DNA from: Funneliformis mosseae
Lineage: Eukaryota > Glomeromycota > Glomeromycetes > Glomerales > Glomeraceae
DNA: 19,753 nt
Direction of reading: 5' to 3'
Assembly: GCA_910592005.1 (NCBI GenBank)
Contig: CAJVPP010001476.1
Coordinates: 1-19,753, forward strand
Shown here: positions 1-9,244 of the stretch, piece after piece
Layout: every line of letters begins with the position of its first letter
Numbering within the stretch: the first letter of the stretch is position 1
Made by a program: the position numbers and the translations under genes
Notes under the pieces: model-generated
The model's database searches: none
Told to the model about the DNA's origin: nothing
The model's input: only the letters and a program-made list of their open reading frames with translations

Positions 1-724
1 AGGACTTGTTATTGCCTAATTTAAACTTTGCGTAATGTGGGGTTTTTGTTAGTAATGATAGGTTTTAATGTAGGCGTCTTGTGAAAATTATGTCATAATT
101 TTGACAGATATGTCTGTTTATCCATGAATTAAACGACTCTTAATAAATAAATACCACGTAGTGACACTGAAATTAAAGTCGAAATGATTTCGATTCATTA
201 GGAAGGCAAAAGCAAGTATTATTTTAGATCTTTCTCGGACGGACCATCTAGTAATCAAATTATTCAAGGATATCAAAACATTTAATAGGAGTCTATGATG
301 TATATGTATATTACTCGTTTATTTCAAAAAAAAAAATCTATATTTTATTTATTTTATGTAAATCACATCAATTTGCATGCGTGCAAATAAAATATTTATC
401 GTTTTATTAAGTCATACGAATAATTGGTGTCAAATGATGCGTTAACATTATGAAACCAATCAGAAATTCACGACAATCATTTGGCCGACAGGTACATTTT
501 ACCGACACTTGGATTACAGTTAATTTCATAAGTTACAGGACAGCCGAGAATATCCAAGTCTTTTCCAAAAAATTTAGAAAAGCCAACCACATTTATATAT
601 GGGTAAAAAAAATTATGTCGATATATTCGGAACACTGATCTGAACGTAGTTATTATTCAAAAATTTTATACCGAGTTTTCGATCTGCATAATGATCGTCC
701 GTCCCGTGACTTTTGAAATTAGCT
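1..724. other. AT-rich non-coding stretch
   Basis: No gene is recognised here. A 62-codon ATG frame at 450-638 matches nothing I know and begins over a CCGACA-motif segment (471-511) that resembles the palindromic repeat further right, so it is more likely decayed repeat than gene. A short perfect palindrome of the type AAAATTATG/TCATAATTTT lies near 82-100. Confidence 0.5.
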
Positions 725-847
725 GTAACGACTATCATTTTACCAACATGGTTATTTCACCGACAGATTATTTCACCGAAAAAATATTAAAAATTTTATT
801 ATTGTCGGTGAAACAACAACCATGTCGGTAAAATGATTGTCGGTAAG
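725..847. repeat. Palindromic CCGACA-rich repeat (MITE-like hairpin)
   Basis: The left arm (about 725-765) reads CATTTTACCAACATGG and then GTTATTTCACCGACA. The right arm (about 803-847) is its near-complete reverse complement, TGTCGGTGAAACAAC and then CATGTCGGTAAAATG, differing by a 3-nt insertion and a few substitutions. The arms enclose an AT-rich loop of under 40 nt that holds a further TTTCACCGA copy. CCGACA/TGTCGG occurs several times in the arms. No target-site duplication is clear, so calling it a mobile element is an inference; the inverted structure is seen directly. Confidence 0.7.
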
Positions 848-1149
848 TTGAATGCGACCCATTTATTTAATATTATCAATTTGATCAATATATTAACCTA
901 TGTAAATGCCAAGTAATAAAATTCTATTTAATAATTACATATAATAAAATTCTAATTAAATCAGAAATTAAAAAATAAAATAATAAACGGAGTTACATAT
1001 ACGAAATTAAAAAGTTAAAACGGCGAAAACGAAAATTTCGCGAAAGTGTTAAAGGAAGTATTTCGAAAGGAATGTATGCAAAGAAATATAACAAGGGCGA
1101 GCGTGGATATTAAGTTGTATGGATTTCCGGCTTGCATATATAAAAAAAA
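848..1149. other. Non-coding stretch
   Basis: This is AT-rich sequence between the palindromic repeat and the 1150 relic. A short open stretch around 1042-1152 ends in a TGA and has no start codon or recognised homology. I see no gene. Confidence 0.4.
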
Positions 1150-1332
1150 ATGATTAGGCCAGCCTGGCGTTCTGAACATTTTGTCATGCTGGTACCTTGA
1201 AAACCTGACAAAATGATCTTCAAAGGACTAGCTGCTGCAAATATCGAAAGCGATTCTCATGCGGAATTATGGATATTTCGTCCGGAATTACATTCAATTG
1301 TAACAATATCCTTAATTTGTTATATAATTTAA
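1150..1332 (+). pseudogene. Unrecognised short ORF relic with one internal stop
   Basis: An ATG at 1150 opens a frame that reads to a TAA at 1330-1332, about 60 codons, broken only by a TGA at 1198-1200. Base composition here is more balanced than in the surroundings, and residues just after the stop (KPDKMIFKGLAAANIESDSH) look like genuine protein. It ends next to, and opposite in strand to, the tail of the kinase relic. The DNA also has a CATTTTGTCA/TGACAAAATG inverted repeat near 1177-1213. It may be part of a dispersed repeat; no family is recognised. Confidence 0.25.
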
Positions 1333-1339
1333 ATCTTAC

Positions 1340-2468
1340 CTCGGCTTGCATCAGACGACTTGTTAACGAAGAAGATTCAAGATCATAGAGCTTAATGCTC
1401 TACTCGTATAAAATTTCTTTTAGGTGAGGTTTTTCATTAAATTCGGGACCAAATTTCATTGATTGTATTAATTCAATCTTTTCTTTTCAACTTCTTTTTT
1501 ATCAAAAGTGAAATTAAATGAAAACGTATTTATTGAATAAGTTCTTTTTGAAGAGTCGGGATCCCAACATCTTTTCATTACATAGCATAGTATCTTGAGT
1601 AATATCAGGCCGCCGTTTGCCATCAATAATTGCAATAATAAGTACCATCATCATCAAAGGTTCACGACCTGTTGTTAATTTCCACATATTCATACCAAAA
1701 CTATAAATATCAGATCCTTTTGACAACTTATCGCCTTTAAATACTTCAGTGAAATATAAGGTATGACACCATATATTTCATTATTCTGCGAAAAATCTGC
1801 AGGTTGCGATAAACCTAGATCGCTCATTATATCTTCGATACATTTAATGTATTTCCACTATGAAGATCTCGATGTATAAGAATATTAATGTGTAAAATAT
1901 ATTTATTAAACATTATTTAATATAAGATAAAGTATTAAATTATAAATACCATTGAAATTTCATCTAAAATACGAAATTTATCATACCCATGTAATACTTT
2001 TAAAATTTTTTTGTAAATAATGCATATTTTGCATACTTCATTATTAACATTGTCTCTGGATCTTGTGTAATTATGAGTATTAAATTTTGACTTTTTTTTT
2101 ATATTATTTTATTTTTACAAACAATAAGTCAAAAAAAATCAATTTGAAAGGCTCTCCATAGCATCGAACAATTCCTTTACTAACATAATTCAATCCTTCG
2201 TGACAATTATATAACGATTTTAACTAAAATTACAATGAAAGCAAACCATTTAACAGAGTGATATAAAGTAAAATGTATTTTATTAAGAATAATATTAAAT
2301 AATTACCTCGCTTAAAAAATTATTTGCTGATATTTTGAGAGTTAGGATTTTTTTTACCGCAACAAAATTACTCTGAGAAGCAAATTGACAATGTCCAAAT
2401 CTAGTTGCTCGATAAACAGCCAAATCCTCCTTGTGCTATTTTTTCTAAATTTATAATTTTAGAATATG
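1340..2468 (-). pseudogene. Decayed tyrosine-kinase-like (TKL) protein kinase domain
   Basis: Reading the minus strand across several frames gives the landmarks of a kinase domain in order. They are the glycine-rich loop QGGFG (2419-2433), the VAVK lysine segment (about 2349-2363), the catalytic loop HRDLHSGN (1851-1874), a DLG in place of DFG, the APE-loop remnant EVFKGDKLSKGSDIYSFGM, the IIDGKRPDI region, and RCWDPDSSKR (1543-1566). A tail with GPEFNEKPH follows, ending at a GTAAGA donor-like site at 1339. A GTAATT donor at 2306 and an AG at 2224 bound a probable intron that rejoins the frame exactly. At least four frameshifts and several stops mean no kinase can be made. The style matches the very large TKL/Sel1-associated kinase families of Rhizophagus, which phosphorylate Ser/Thr or Tyr in signalling. 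The family is clear; the exact ends are approximate. Confidence 0.85.
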
Positions 2469-3180
2469 GAATCTATTATTATTCAATGATAAAAATTCGA
2501 TGAAGCATACTAATAAATTTAACTATTTAACCAAAGTAGCAAATTATATAAGCGGTCAACTTTTAAATTTAAGGTCTCTATGAATTTTTTCGCAAGTTAG
2601 CAGTATTTTTTTTTAATTGTTAAATAATTAAATTTTTAAAATTAAAAATATTTTTTTTTAAATTTTTTTTTAAATGTAATTTATTTACTTTCTATTTCTT
2701 TTATTTTAAATTTTTTTTAAATGTAATTTATTTATTTTCTGTTTCTTATTATTGTTCTGTTAATTCTTTTTTTTTAATTTTTAATTTAAATTTAATTTTT
2801 TAATTTTTATAATCGTGGGGATTTAATTTTAAATTTTCTTTCTATAATTTATTAATTTGAAGTTTTAATTGATTTTTATTAGTGCGTTTTTATTGTAATT
2901 AATTTTATTAATTATTTTTTCGATATATTTTTTTTATTTTAATTTTATTTTTTTTAATCAATTATTTTAGTTTTAAACTTTGAATTATCTTTTCTTTAAT
3001 AACCTCGATTTTTCTTTTAATCGTTTTTTTATAAGTACAGATTTAGTTACGCCATAAATTATACGTGAAATAAAGTTTTTCCGTGAAAGATTAATAAGAA
3101 TACATAGCTTATCAAAGAAAGTTTGCCTACTATTCTTTATGATATTAGTGAGGTCATTGTGAATAGGAATTCACCAGTGA
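2469..3180. other. AT-rich stretch with T-rich low-complexity sequence
   Basis: No gene is recognised. From about 2590 to 3010 the plus strand is almost pure A/T with long T runs. It includes a tandem duplication that is listed separately. Confidence 0.5.
2659..2747. repeat. Two-copy T-rich tandem repeat
   Basis: Two copies of about 41 nt sharing TTTTAAATGTAATTTATTTA occur at 2659-2700 and 2707-2747, a period of about 47-48 nt, differing at a few positions. The second half of each unit reads CTATTTCTT or CTGTTTCTT. They lie in low-complexity sequence, so replication slippage is the likely origin. Confidence 0.6.
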
Positions 3181-3387
3181 GGAAGGGTAGGCAATAATAA
3201 TTACAATCGTTTCCATGGCCTTTGGAGTAAACTAAAAGAGTTAAGAACTAAGATTGATGATGGTCTGAGACATTTGCCATCAAGTTTGGAAACAATTTGG
3301 TGCTACGGCAATAGCAAATATAAAGGATATGGACCACTAGAAAACAAATTGAGCAAGGTTGTTGATAAATTAAAAATTTTCGCGTGA
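3181..3387 (+). pseudogene. Possible LRR-type protein fragment
   Basis: A frame open from the TGA at 3178-3180 to the TGA at 3385-3387 gives 68 codons without a usable start. The middle reads LKELRTK then IDDGLRHLPSSLETIWCYG. That matches the L..LP.SLE.I.C pattern of degenerate leucine-rich repeats in fungal LRR-type proteins. The C-terminal part is charged (GPLENKLSKVVDKLKIF). No preceding repeats are found, so at best it is the 3' remnant of a larger gene. The family call rests on one repeat and is weak. Confidence 0.3.
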
Positions 3388-4317
3388 AAGAAAAGTAAAG
3401 ACAATTTTGCAGATTGGTTAGTGAAGATGAAAAACAAAAAAAATAGATTTAAGTACCTCATAAAACTGATTATACTCGATTAATCGAAAATCGAAAATCG
3501 AATTTTAAATTAATCTTGAGATTTTTTATTAATAATTTCTTTCAAATGTATAATTAAATTTTTAAATGCTTAACAATAAGTTTAAAATTAAAAGCAAAAT
3601 AAAAAAAATCATTTTTTTTATATTCTACGATTGTGATAATGATACAATAAACCTGTTATCGCGACTATATAAATAAAAGAATAAAATTACAAAAACATGC
3701 TCGGTATGGTTTCTTTTTATGATTTTTGTATTATTTCCATACAAGCTTTGCAGAATTTCATACCGGAATTATTGAAGTGTTATTAAATCATGTGTGGTAT
3801 GATACTCTTCTTTTATTTAATGTCAGCATTTTTGATTTATGAAATACTTTACAATTTAACATATAAGAACTTATCAATAGAAAAGAAAAAATCAAAATTT
3901 TAATCAAAATAAAAAATTTGAAACCTATGGTCAATATAAAAAAGCTGACAGAAAAACGATGTGTTCTGTAGCCATCATATGAGTCTTATGGATTTCCTTT
4001 TTTTTTTTTAATATTAATCATCATGTTATATATTTTTTTAGATTGGTTGTTATAGAATATGAGCATCATGGAAGAAGATAAGCTTCATGTAGGAGATTTA
4101 TCTTCGTTGTGAATTTTAATGCAATGTGATTATTTTTGATTTTCGTAATAAAGAGGCGCAGAAATGGACGATTTTCGATATAATTGTAACTTTCATATAC
4201 AATGATATTGTATAAGGAGTCACTTTAAAAGATCATCTAATTACACGAAACTTGAATAATTTTAAATTTAGTTAAATGAATTTTACAAGATTCCAAATTA
4301 ATATATAACTTTCCTCC
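3388..4317. other. AT-rich intergenic stretch upstream of the BTB-TLDc gene
   Basis: I see no gene. A small TCGAAAATCGAAAATCGA microsatellite-like run lies near 3480-3502. The right end leads into the leader of the gene that starts at 4376. Confidence 0.45.
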
Positions 4318-4375
4318 CAATGATTTTTTTTCTTTATTTTTTCAATTTTCATTTCTTTAAAAAAAAAAAAAAAAA
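4318..4375 (+). promoter_or_regulatory. Pyrimidine-rich leader shared with the paralogue
   Basis: The 58 nt before the ATG consist of AATGATTTTTTTTCTTT, a TTTTTTCAATTTTCATTTC block and a run of A directly at the start codon. The reverse complement of 10690-10742, upstream of the paralogue, has the same order: AATGATT plus T run, TTTCTTTTTCAAATTTT, and AAAA before the ATG. The shared order shows that the duplication included the leader. A core-promoter or 5'UTR role is inferred from position and from the pyrimidine-tract promoters common in fungi. Confidence 0.35.
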
Positions 4376-5829
4376 ATGTCCATTGAATGTTTGCAGGGAG
4401 TGGCTAATGATTATGAGAAATTATTTGAAAATGACGAAAGTTATGATGTCATTATTTATTCCGGTGAAAACGAAAACGTCAAAGAACTACGTGCGCATTC
4501 AATTATTTTACGTTTTAGGTCGCAATATTTTAATGATGAATTAGCTAAAGAAAATGTTGAGAAGAAGGAAGGAAAATTTATTTTAAAAGTACCAAACATT
4601 CTTCCAAATATCTTTAAAATTATCTTAAGGTAAATACAGTTCGACAATTACGACAATAATATAAAATAAGTTACTAAAATCTCTTTGATTTCAGATTTAT
4701 ATATTGTGGAAGGATTGATATAACGAAGTTAGAAGGAACTGAAATATTAAAGCTCCTAAATGCGACAGTTGCTCTTAAACTCCAAGATTTATTTCCCGAA
4801 ATTGAAGATTATTTAATTAAAGACCATCATGAGTTTTTACAAACCAATCCAGGAATTCTTGAAACATTTTGTCAACAAGAACCTCTCACGAAATTACGGA
4901 ACTTTTATCTTGAAAAAATTTGTGAAGACCCTGAAGAACTTTTTAATTCTGATAAATTTATTAATATGAAAACACCTTTATTAGAATTCCTTTTAAAGCG
5001 AAATGATTTACGTCTGGATGAAGTTGATATTTGGAATAGTTTAATTAAATGGGGTTTTGCTCAGAACCCTTCCATTCCTAAAGACGTCAAAGAATGGAGA
5101 AATGAGGAAACTATAATTATGGAAAGAACTCTTCATAGATTTATCCCTTTAGTTAGATTTCATCATATGTCATCAGATGATTTTCTTGAAAAAGTTCTTC
5201 CTTTTAGAGGACTATTACCACAGGATTTGGTAGTTAACCTCTTAACTTATGTTTGGGCACCAGATAATATAATAAATATTAATATGCAACCACATAGATC
5301 GTCAAAATGTGACTCAATCCTAGTTAATTCTAAACATTTTGCTATATTTTCCGGTTGGATTGATAAGAAAGAAATTAATAACAAAAATTCGCCTTATGAT
5401 TTTAATTTACTTTATCGTGCCAGTAGGGATGGTAATACAATTGCAGCATTTCATCATAAATGTGATAACAAAGGTGCCAATATAGTCGTAATAAAAATTA
5501 AAGGAACTGAACAAATAGTGGGAGGATATAATCCATTTGGGTGGGAAGGAAATAGTCAATGGAAAACTACCAAAGAAAGTTTTATATTCTCATTCGTAAA
5601 TAGAACAAACCTTCAAACTTCAAAAGTAGGTTATATTAAGGATGGTCATGCTCAACATGCTGTACATTGTGATTCAAATTTTGGCCCATATTTTGGTATT
5701 AATGATATTTTTTTTAATACTGATAATACTTGGCGTGCTAATAATCCATATTCTTATCCTCAAATCGATATTCCAAATGGTCAGTTTCATGCAGATGATT
5801 ATGAAGTATTTCAAGTTAATAAAAGATAA
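4376..5829 (+). CDS. BTB-BACK-TLDc domain protein (two exons, intact)
   Basis: Exons 4376-4629 and 4695-5829 are joined over a 65-nt intron (donor GTAAAT, acceptor TTTCAG) that splits an Arg codon at residue 85 and gives a 462-residue protein. Residues about 10-105 form a BTB/POZ domain (YDVIIYSGEN, AHSIILRFRSQYF, IFKIILRFIYCGRID). About 115-240 is a helical BACK linker (PLLEFLLKRNDL, IWNSLIKWGF, HRFIPLVRFH). About 288-460 is a TLDc domain (LLYRASRDGNT, KCDNKGANIVVIKI, IVGGYNPFGWEG, FIFSFVNRTNLQT, DDYEVFQVN at the end). Known BTB-BACK proteins recruit substrates to CUL3 ubiquitin ligases, and known TLDc proteins bind the V-ATPase or protect against oxidative stress. The combined role here is inferred. 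The ATG is the first in frame and follows a leader shared with the paralogue at 9245-10689. AATAAA-like signals follow the stop. No signal peptide or membrane segment is seen. Confidence 0.93.
4630..4694 (+). other. Spliceosomal intron of the BTB-BACK-TLDc gene
   Basis: It begins GTAAATAC and ends GATTTCAG, 65 nt, phase 2. Without splicing, a TAA follows the AGG codon at once (4631-4633). The paralogue has a 64-nt intron at exactly the same codon (10384-10447), which confirms the junctions comparatively. Confidence 0.92.
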
Positions 5830-5966
5830 AATAAATTTAATATATAATTATATAGTTTTATTCATCAAGTTTTTTTCAAATAAAATATTTATTTTTGTAA
5901 CCTACGTTACGTATTAGAAAAGTATTTATGAGATACTTGACTTTAGTAAACTAGATTCATGGTGAT
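5830..5966. other. 3' flank of the BTB-BACK-TLDc gene
   Basis: AATAAA-type hexamers occur immediately after the stop (about 5831) and again near 5879, either of which could direct 3'-end formation. The overlapping 91-codon frame at 5642-5917 is a shadow of the TLDc coding sequence. Confidence 0.4.
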
Positions 5967-5985
5967 GGCCGGCCAAAGGCCGGTC
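5967..5985. repeat. GC-rich hairpin
   Basis: GGCCGGCC, AAA, GGCCGGTC forms an 8-bp stem (one G-U pair) with a 3-nt loop and contains the palindrome GGCCGGCC. It is a small GC island in AT-rich DNA, 137 nt past the stop of the intact BTB-TLDc gene. It could be a 3'UTR structure or part of a dispersed repeat; the sequence alone does not decide. Confidence 0.6.
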
Positions 5986-6059
5986 TTAATATTTGAAAGT
6001 ATTTTATTTAAATTTTAATTTTAATTGGCGAAGGTATACTTTTGATGATGAATTTAATG

Positions 6060-6420
6060 CTTGATTTTTTTATCATAACTTTTTTATTGATTTGATTTTT
6101 GGATTTCGTTTTTTTTTTATATTTTTTTTTATATTAGTTTTTTTTATTATTTCTTTTTTTTTCCTTTTTTTTTTATATTTTTTCATTTATTTTTTTTTCA
6201 TTTTTTTAATCCGTTTTTATTTTTCTTTTTTCTGTTTTTATTTTTTAGTTTTCGTTTTCGTGCGACCTTTATTCATGCGATCTTTTTTTTTAAAAAATTC
6301 TTTTCGTCTTATTTTGTTTTATAATTTTTTTTTTTAATTTCGTTTTATCATTTTATTTTTTTTTTTTCGTTTCGTTTTTTCTTTTCTTTTTATTTTTTTT
6401 GATGATCGTAATTTTCTCCG
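6060..6420. repeat. Long T-rich low-complexity tract
   Basis: The plus strand is overwhelmingly T with scattered C, A and G. An open frame at 6092-6337 inside it translates almost only to F, L, I, Y and S and is a composition artefact. No gene is present. Confidence 0.75.
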
Positions 6421-8310
6421 GTATATATAGATTCTTAAAATTTCATCAAGTTATAATAATCATACAAATTTATTGAATTTTTTTTTTTTATGATCAAGTA
6501 GCGAAGTAGTTAGTTATCTGCATGCGCATAACCCTTACCAATTTTTTTAAAAAAAACCTTTGCAGTGTTCAGTTACCAAATTTAGAAATCCACTAAATAT
6601 ACTATCCAGGCAAAGTATTTATTAAATATAAAAAATTATATGAAAACGAAATATTATAAGTATCAAATTGAACAAATATTTCAAAATATATGATAATTCA
6701 AGAAGATACTTATAATATAAACAATTAAAATAAAGAAATTGATTTGATTAACGGAGTGGAAGAGGTGATTTAACCCCTTGCAAAAATGTAATTAAGATAT
6801 GAGGCACAGACTGGTCAAATTGATTATTTTTGCGTACTGTATACAACATGAAGTATTGAATAATCTAATAGAGGAAACCTTTTATTGACTTTGTCAAAAT
6901 ATCAAAAAAAAAACACATTCAACAAATAACGCACTTTTTTTGTCGGATAATTAATCTATAAATATTACCTTTGCTTATACTTCTACGTCATTAAACATGG
7001 AGAAAACACTCTTGATGATAGAAATCTGGGATGTATTGGAACTGAAACAGGCTACGAAGCCAAGAAACTCAAAGAATAATCGAATCGCTCGTACTCCTCA
7101 TCCATAGTTTGAAAGAATATTAGAGAGATACGTATTGTACTAAATTTCGATTTTTTTTTACAAAGAAATTATTCAATTGGCATTTATCCATTTGATCAGG
7201 GTTTCCATTTGTAAATAGAACTTTGAATATTTTGTTTGCAAATAAATAAAATTCAAATATTCGCAATTATACAGATATTCGAAACATAACTGAAAATCAA
7301 AAACAATTAAAATAAAGTAATTTGAGGAATTCTATTTAATTGATGCTGAAAATCGTGTATTTTGGAAGTAAATTTCTTTTTTTCTAATAATCAAGTATTA
7401 AAGATTTTTTTTTTTTTGACTCATTGCAGGTGACATTATGGAAAATTTTTCCCGACAAGGCAAATACCGTAGTCATATTAATTGTACCATTAACAAACAT
7501 TTTTTACCAATAACCGAAAGGGACAATATATCACCTGGATGTCCGCTTACTTTTAAAATCGGGTTAAATTTGGGTTAAAATTTTTTTGAAATAATATTTT
7601 AATTTTATCATAAAATGTTGATAAAATGATTATAATATAAAAAAATCCATGTCGATCGGTAACATTTAGGTTACCTGAATTTTGTGACCTCGTGAGTTTA
7701 CATTTTGTTTTCGTCGATTTACAGTAAAAGATAATATATATTTTTTAAAGAAAATAAATATTCACACGATTTCCTTCATTAATAAACAAAGAAGTCGGAG
7801 AAAGCACGTCTTTCTCATCGTATATTATACTTCAAATACCAAGTAATATCAGATATGTTCTTTCATTTTCGTAGCCTTTTCACAAAAAAAAAAAATTTCT
7901 CAATAAACTGGCACGGCTTTTATATTTTTTCAGCGAGAGACTATCTTTTAAAAAACTTTGCTTCCTGATATCTGTTTTTCAAATCTTATCATGTAGTTTA
8001 AGCTCTTTATACTTTTTTTATTTGTTATTTTATCGACAATAGTTTTCATCTCTTCATTCCGTGGAATATAGACGAATATCACAATAACTAATTTCTTTTT
8101 CATTTCTTTTTCTAGAATTTTAATTTTAAATAGATGAGGATACTTGGAGGCGTACGTTTATCGTGTTCCGATTCCAGGCTTCTTCCTTCTTCCTTTGTCT
8201 CACGATAAATGACAACTCATATTGACTAAACTAAAAAAAAATTAATTGTGCTGTATAAGCGTTAAAACCTTATTAATTCTTGATTTATTAGTCAACAAAT
8301 AAGTGGGCTA
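6421..8310. other. AT-rich intergenic stretch
   Basis: No gene family is recognised. One 36-codon ATG frame (6997-7107, reading MEKTLLMIEIWDVLELKQ at its start) has balanced codons, but it is too short to support and lacks a recognised relative. Poly-A and poly-T runs are frequent. Confidence 0.45.
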
Positions 8311-8724
8311 ATGTGGGAGGGGCATATACGATGTACATTGATTGTTTTCGTAATTTTATCTTTTTTTAATTTTCTTCTCGATTTAATCGTTTGTCATCTA
8401 GAATTGAAAAGAGCCGGTACAACTGTTCGTGAATGTGGTTTTATTGGTAAGGGTCTGCGATTTTCTGACGAAGGAATTGCTATGTCATCTTCTCTTATGT
8501 GCTTCATGAGTGGGTGCTCGTGCAACCCGAGCCCTGTTGGATATCCCCCATCCTTAGATGCAGTCGATAGTCAACCAAACGCAACACGAACCCTATTGGA
8601 TACCCCATTCTTGTACGCAGTTGCCAGTCGACTGACCTACTTTCTGATCTTTTTAGTTTTGTTATATGAGTTGTTTAATAGTATTCGTATAATTGGAATA
8701 AAAGTTGAGTTGATAAAACATTAA
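8311..8724 (+). CDS. Uncertain 137-codon ORF with two hydrophobic segments
   Basis: An ATG frame runs 137 codons. It has a hydrophobic segment at residues about 9-28 (LIVFVILSFFNFLLDLIVC) and another near the C-terminus (LTYFLIFLVLLYELF), with a Ser/Pro/Cys-containing middle. The middle (about 8400-8640) is clearly GC-richer than its surroundings and carries a tandem repeat. The minus strand of the same island also reads as plausible protein: one frame gives two related 19-residue units (VDWQLRTRMGYPIGFVLRL, then VDYRLHLRMG...), another ends in a polar, Pro-containing stretch before a TGA. The true coding strand is therefore unclear and the ORF may be a by-product of a repeat. I recognise no family and see no intron evidence. 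Confidence 0.25.
   Translation: MWEGHIRCTLIVFVILSFFNFLLDLIVCHLELKRAGTTVRECGFIGKGLRFSDEGIAMSSSLMCFMSGCSCNPSPVGYPPSLDAVDSQPNATRTLLDTPFLYAVASRLTYFLIFLVLLYELFNSIRIIGIKVELIKH
8522..8637. repeat. Degenerate 59-bp tandem duplication
   Basis: Unit 1 (8522-8580) starts GCAACCCGAGCCCTGTTGGA and unit 2 (8581-8637) starts GCAACACGAACCCTATTGGA. Both continue with ATAYCCC, a CTT core, ACGCAGT or ATGCAGT, and a CAGTCGA/CAGTCRA end, with one 2-nt length difference. On the minus strand the units translate as diverged copies of a 19-residue motif. Confidence 0.65.
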
Positions 8725-9244
8725 AAAATGTTGGTAATTTAATTATATAAATAAATTTTTAACGATATCAAAAAAGGGATTAAGATGTATTTTATTTAAA
8801 TACTTTTAATACAGATATTCATATTTGTAATTTTTGTTTTTAATGCAGTCGGAATTGCTAAAGTTCTAATCTTTCATCAAGTATCATCAATTTATACTTT
8901 CTTAGATATCTGAAACAGCTATATTAGACTCCGAAAATCTCTTATATAACACAGATTAGAGTTTGCGTATTTGTTATTTAAATTATTCTCTAATTATGTG
9001 CTCTGAAACTGACTACTTATGAAAAGTTCTGTTAAATTTCATTCGTTTTATTTAAGCGCCTAAAACACAAAACAGTTACTGATAACATTTTATTGATCGT
9101 ACAAACCGTAAATATTGAAGTTTAATGGGTTAATTCAACTACATTTGCTATAAATCTATTACAGCCCAACTAATTTCAGTAAGATTCTATAAATGACATA
9201 GAATTTACAGTTACTAAAGCAAATAATCATACGTACGCATGTAT
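8725..9244. other. AT-rich 3' flank of the decayed BTB-TLDc copy
   Basis: I see nothing recognisable between the 8311 ORF and the inferred end of the minus-strand BTB-BACK-TLDc pseudogene. Its 3' flank shows no obvious similarity to that of the intact copy, so the traceable duplication runs from leader to stop codon. Confidence 0.4.

Noticed and set aside
450..638. 62-codon ATG ORF
   Set aside because: It shows no recognised motif and partly overlaps a CCGACA repeat cluster; it is not supported as a gene.
4320..4544. Overlapping 74-codon plus-strand frame over exon 1 of the BTB gene
   Set aside because: It begins in the T-rich leader, has a poly-Lys run from the A tract, and is out of frame with the conserved BTB sequence; it is a shadow.
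4456..4647. Antisense 63-codon frame over exon 1, with an equivalent plus-strand frame at 10409-10618 over the paralogue
   Set aside because: Both are the reverse complement of the conserved BTB exon, so their mutual similarity follows from the sense gene.
6092..6337. 81-codon ORF rich in Phe
   Set aside because: It is a by-product of the T-rich tract; almost only F, I, L, Y and S, with no domain.
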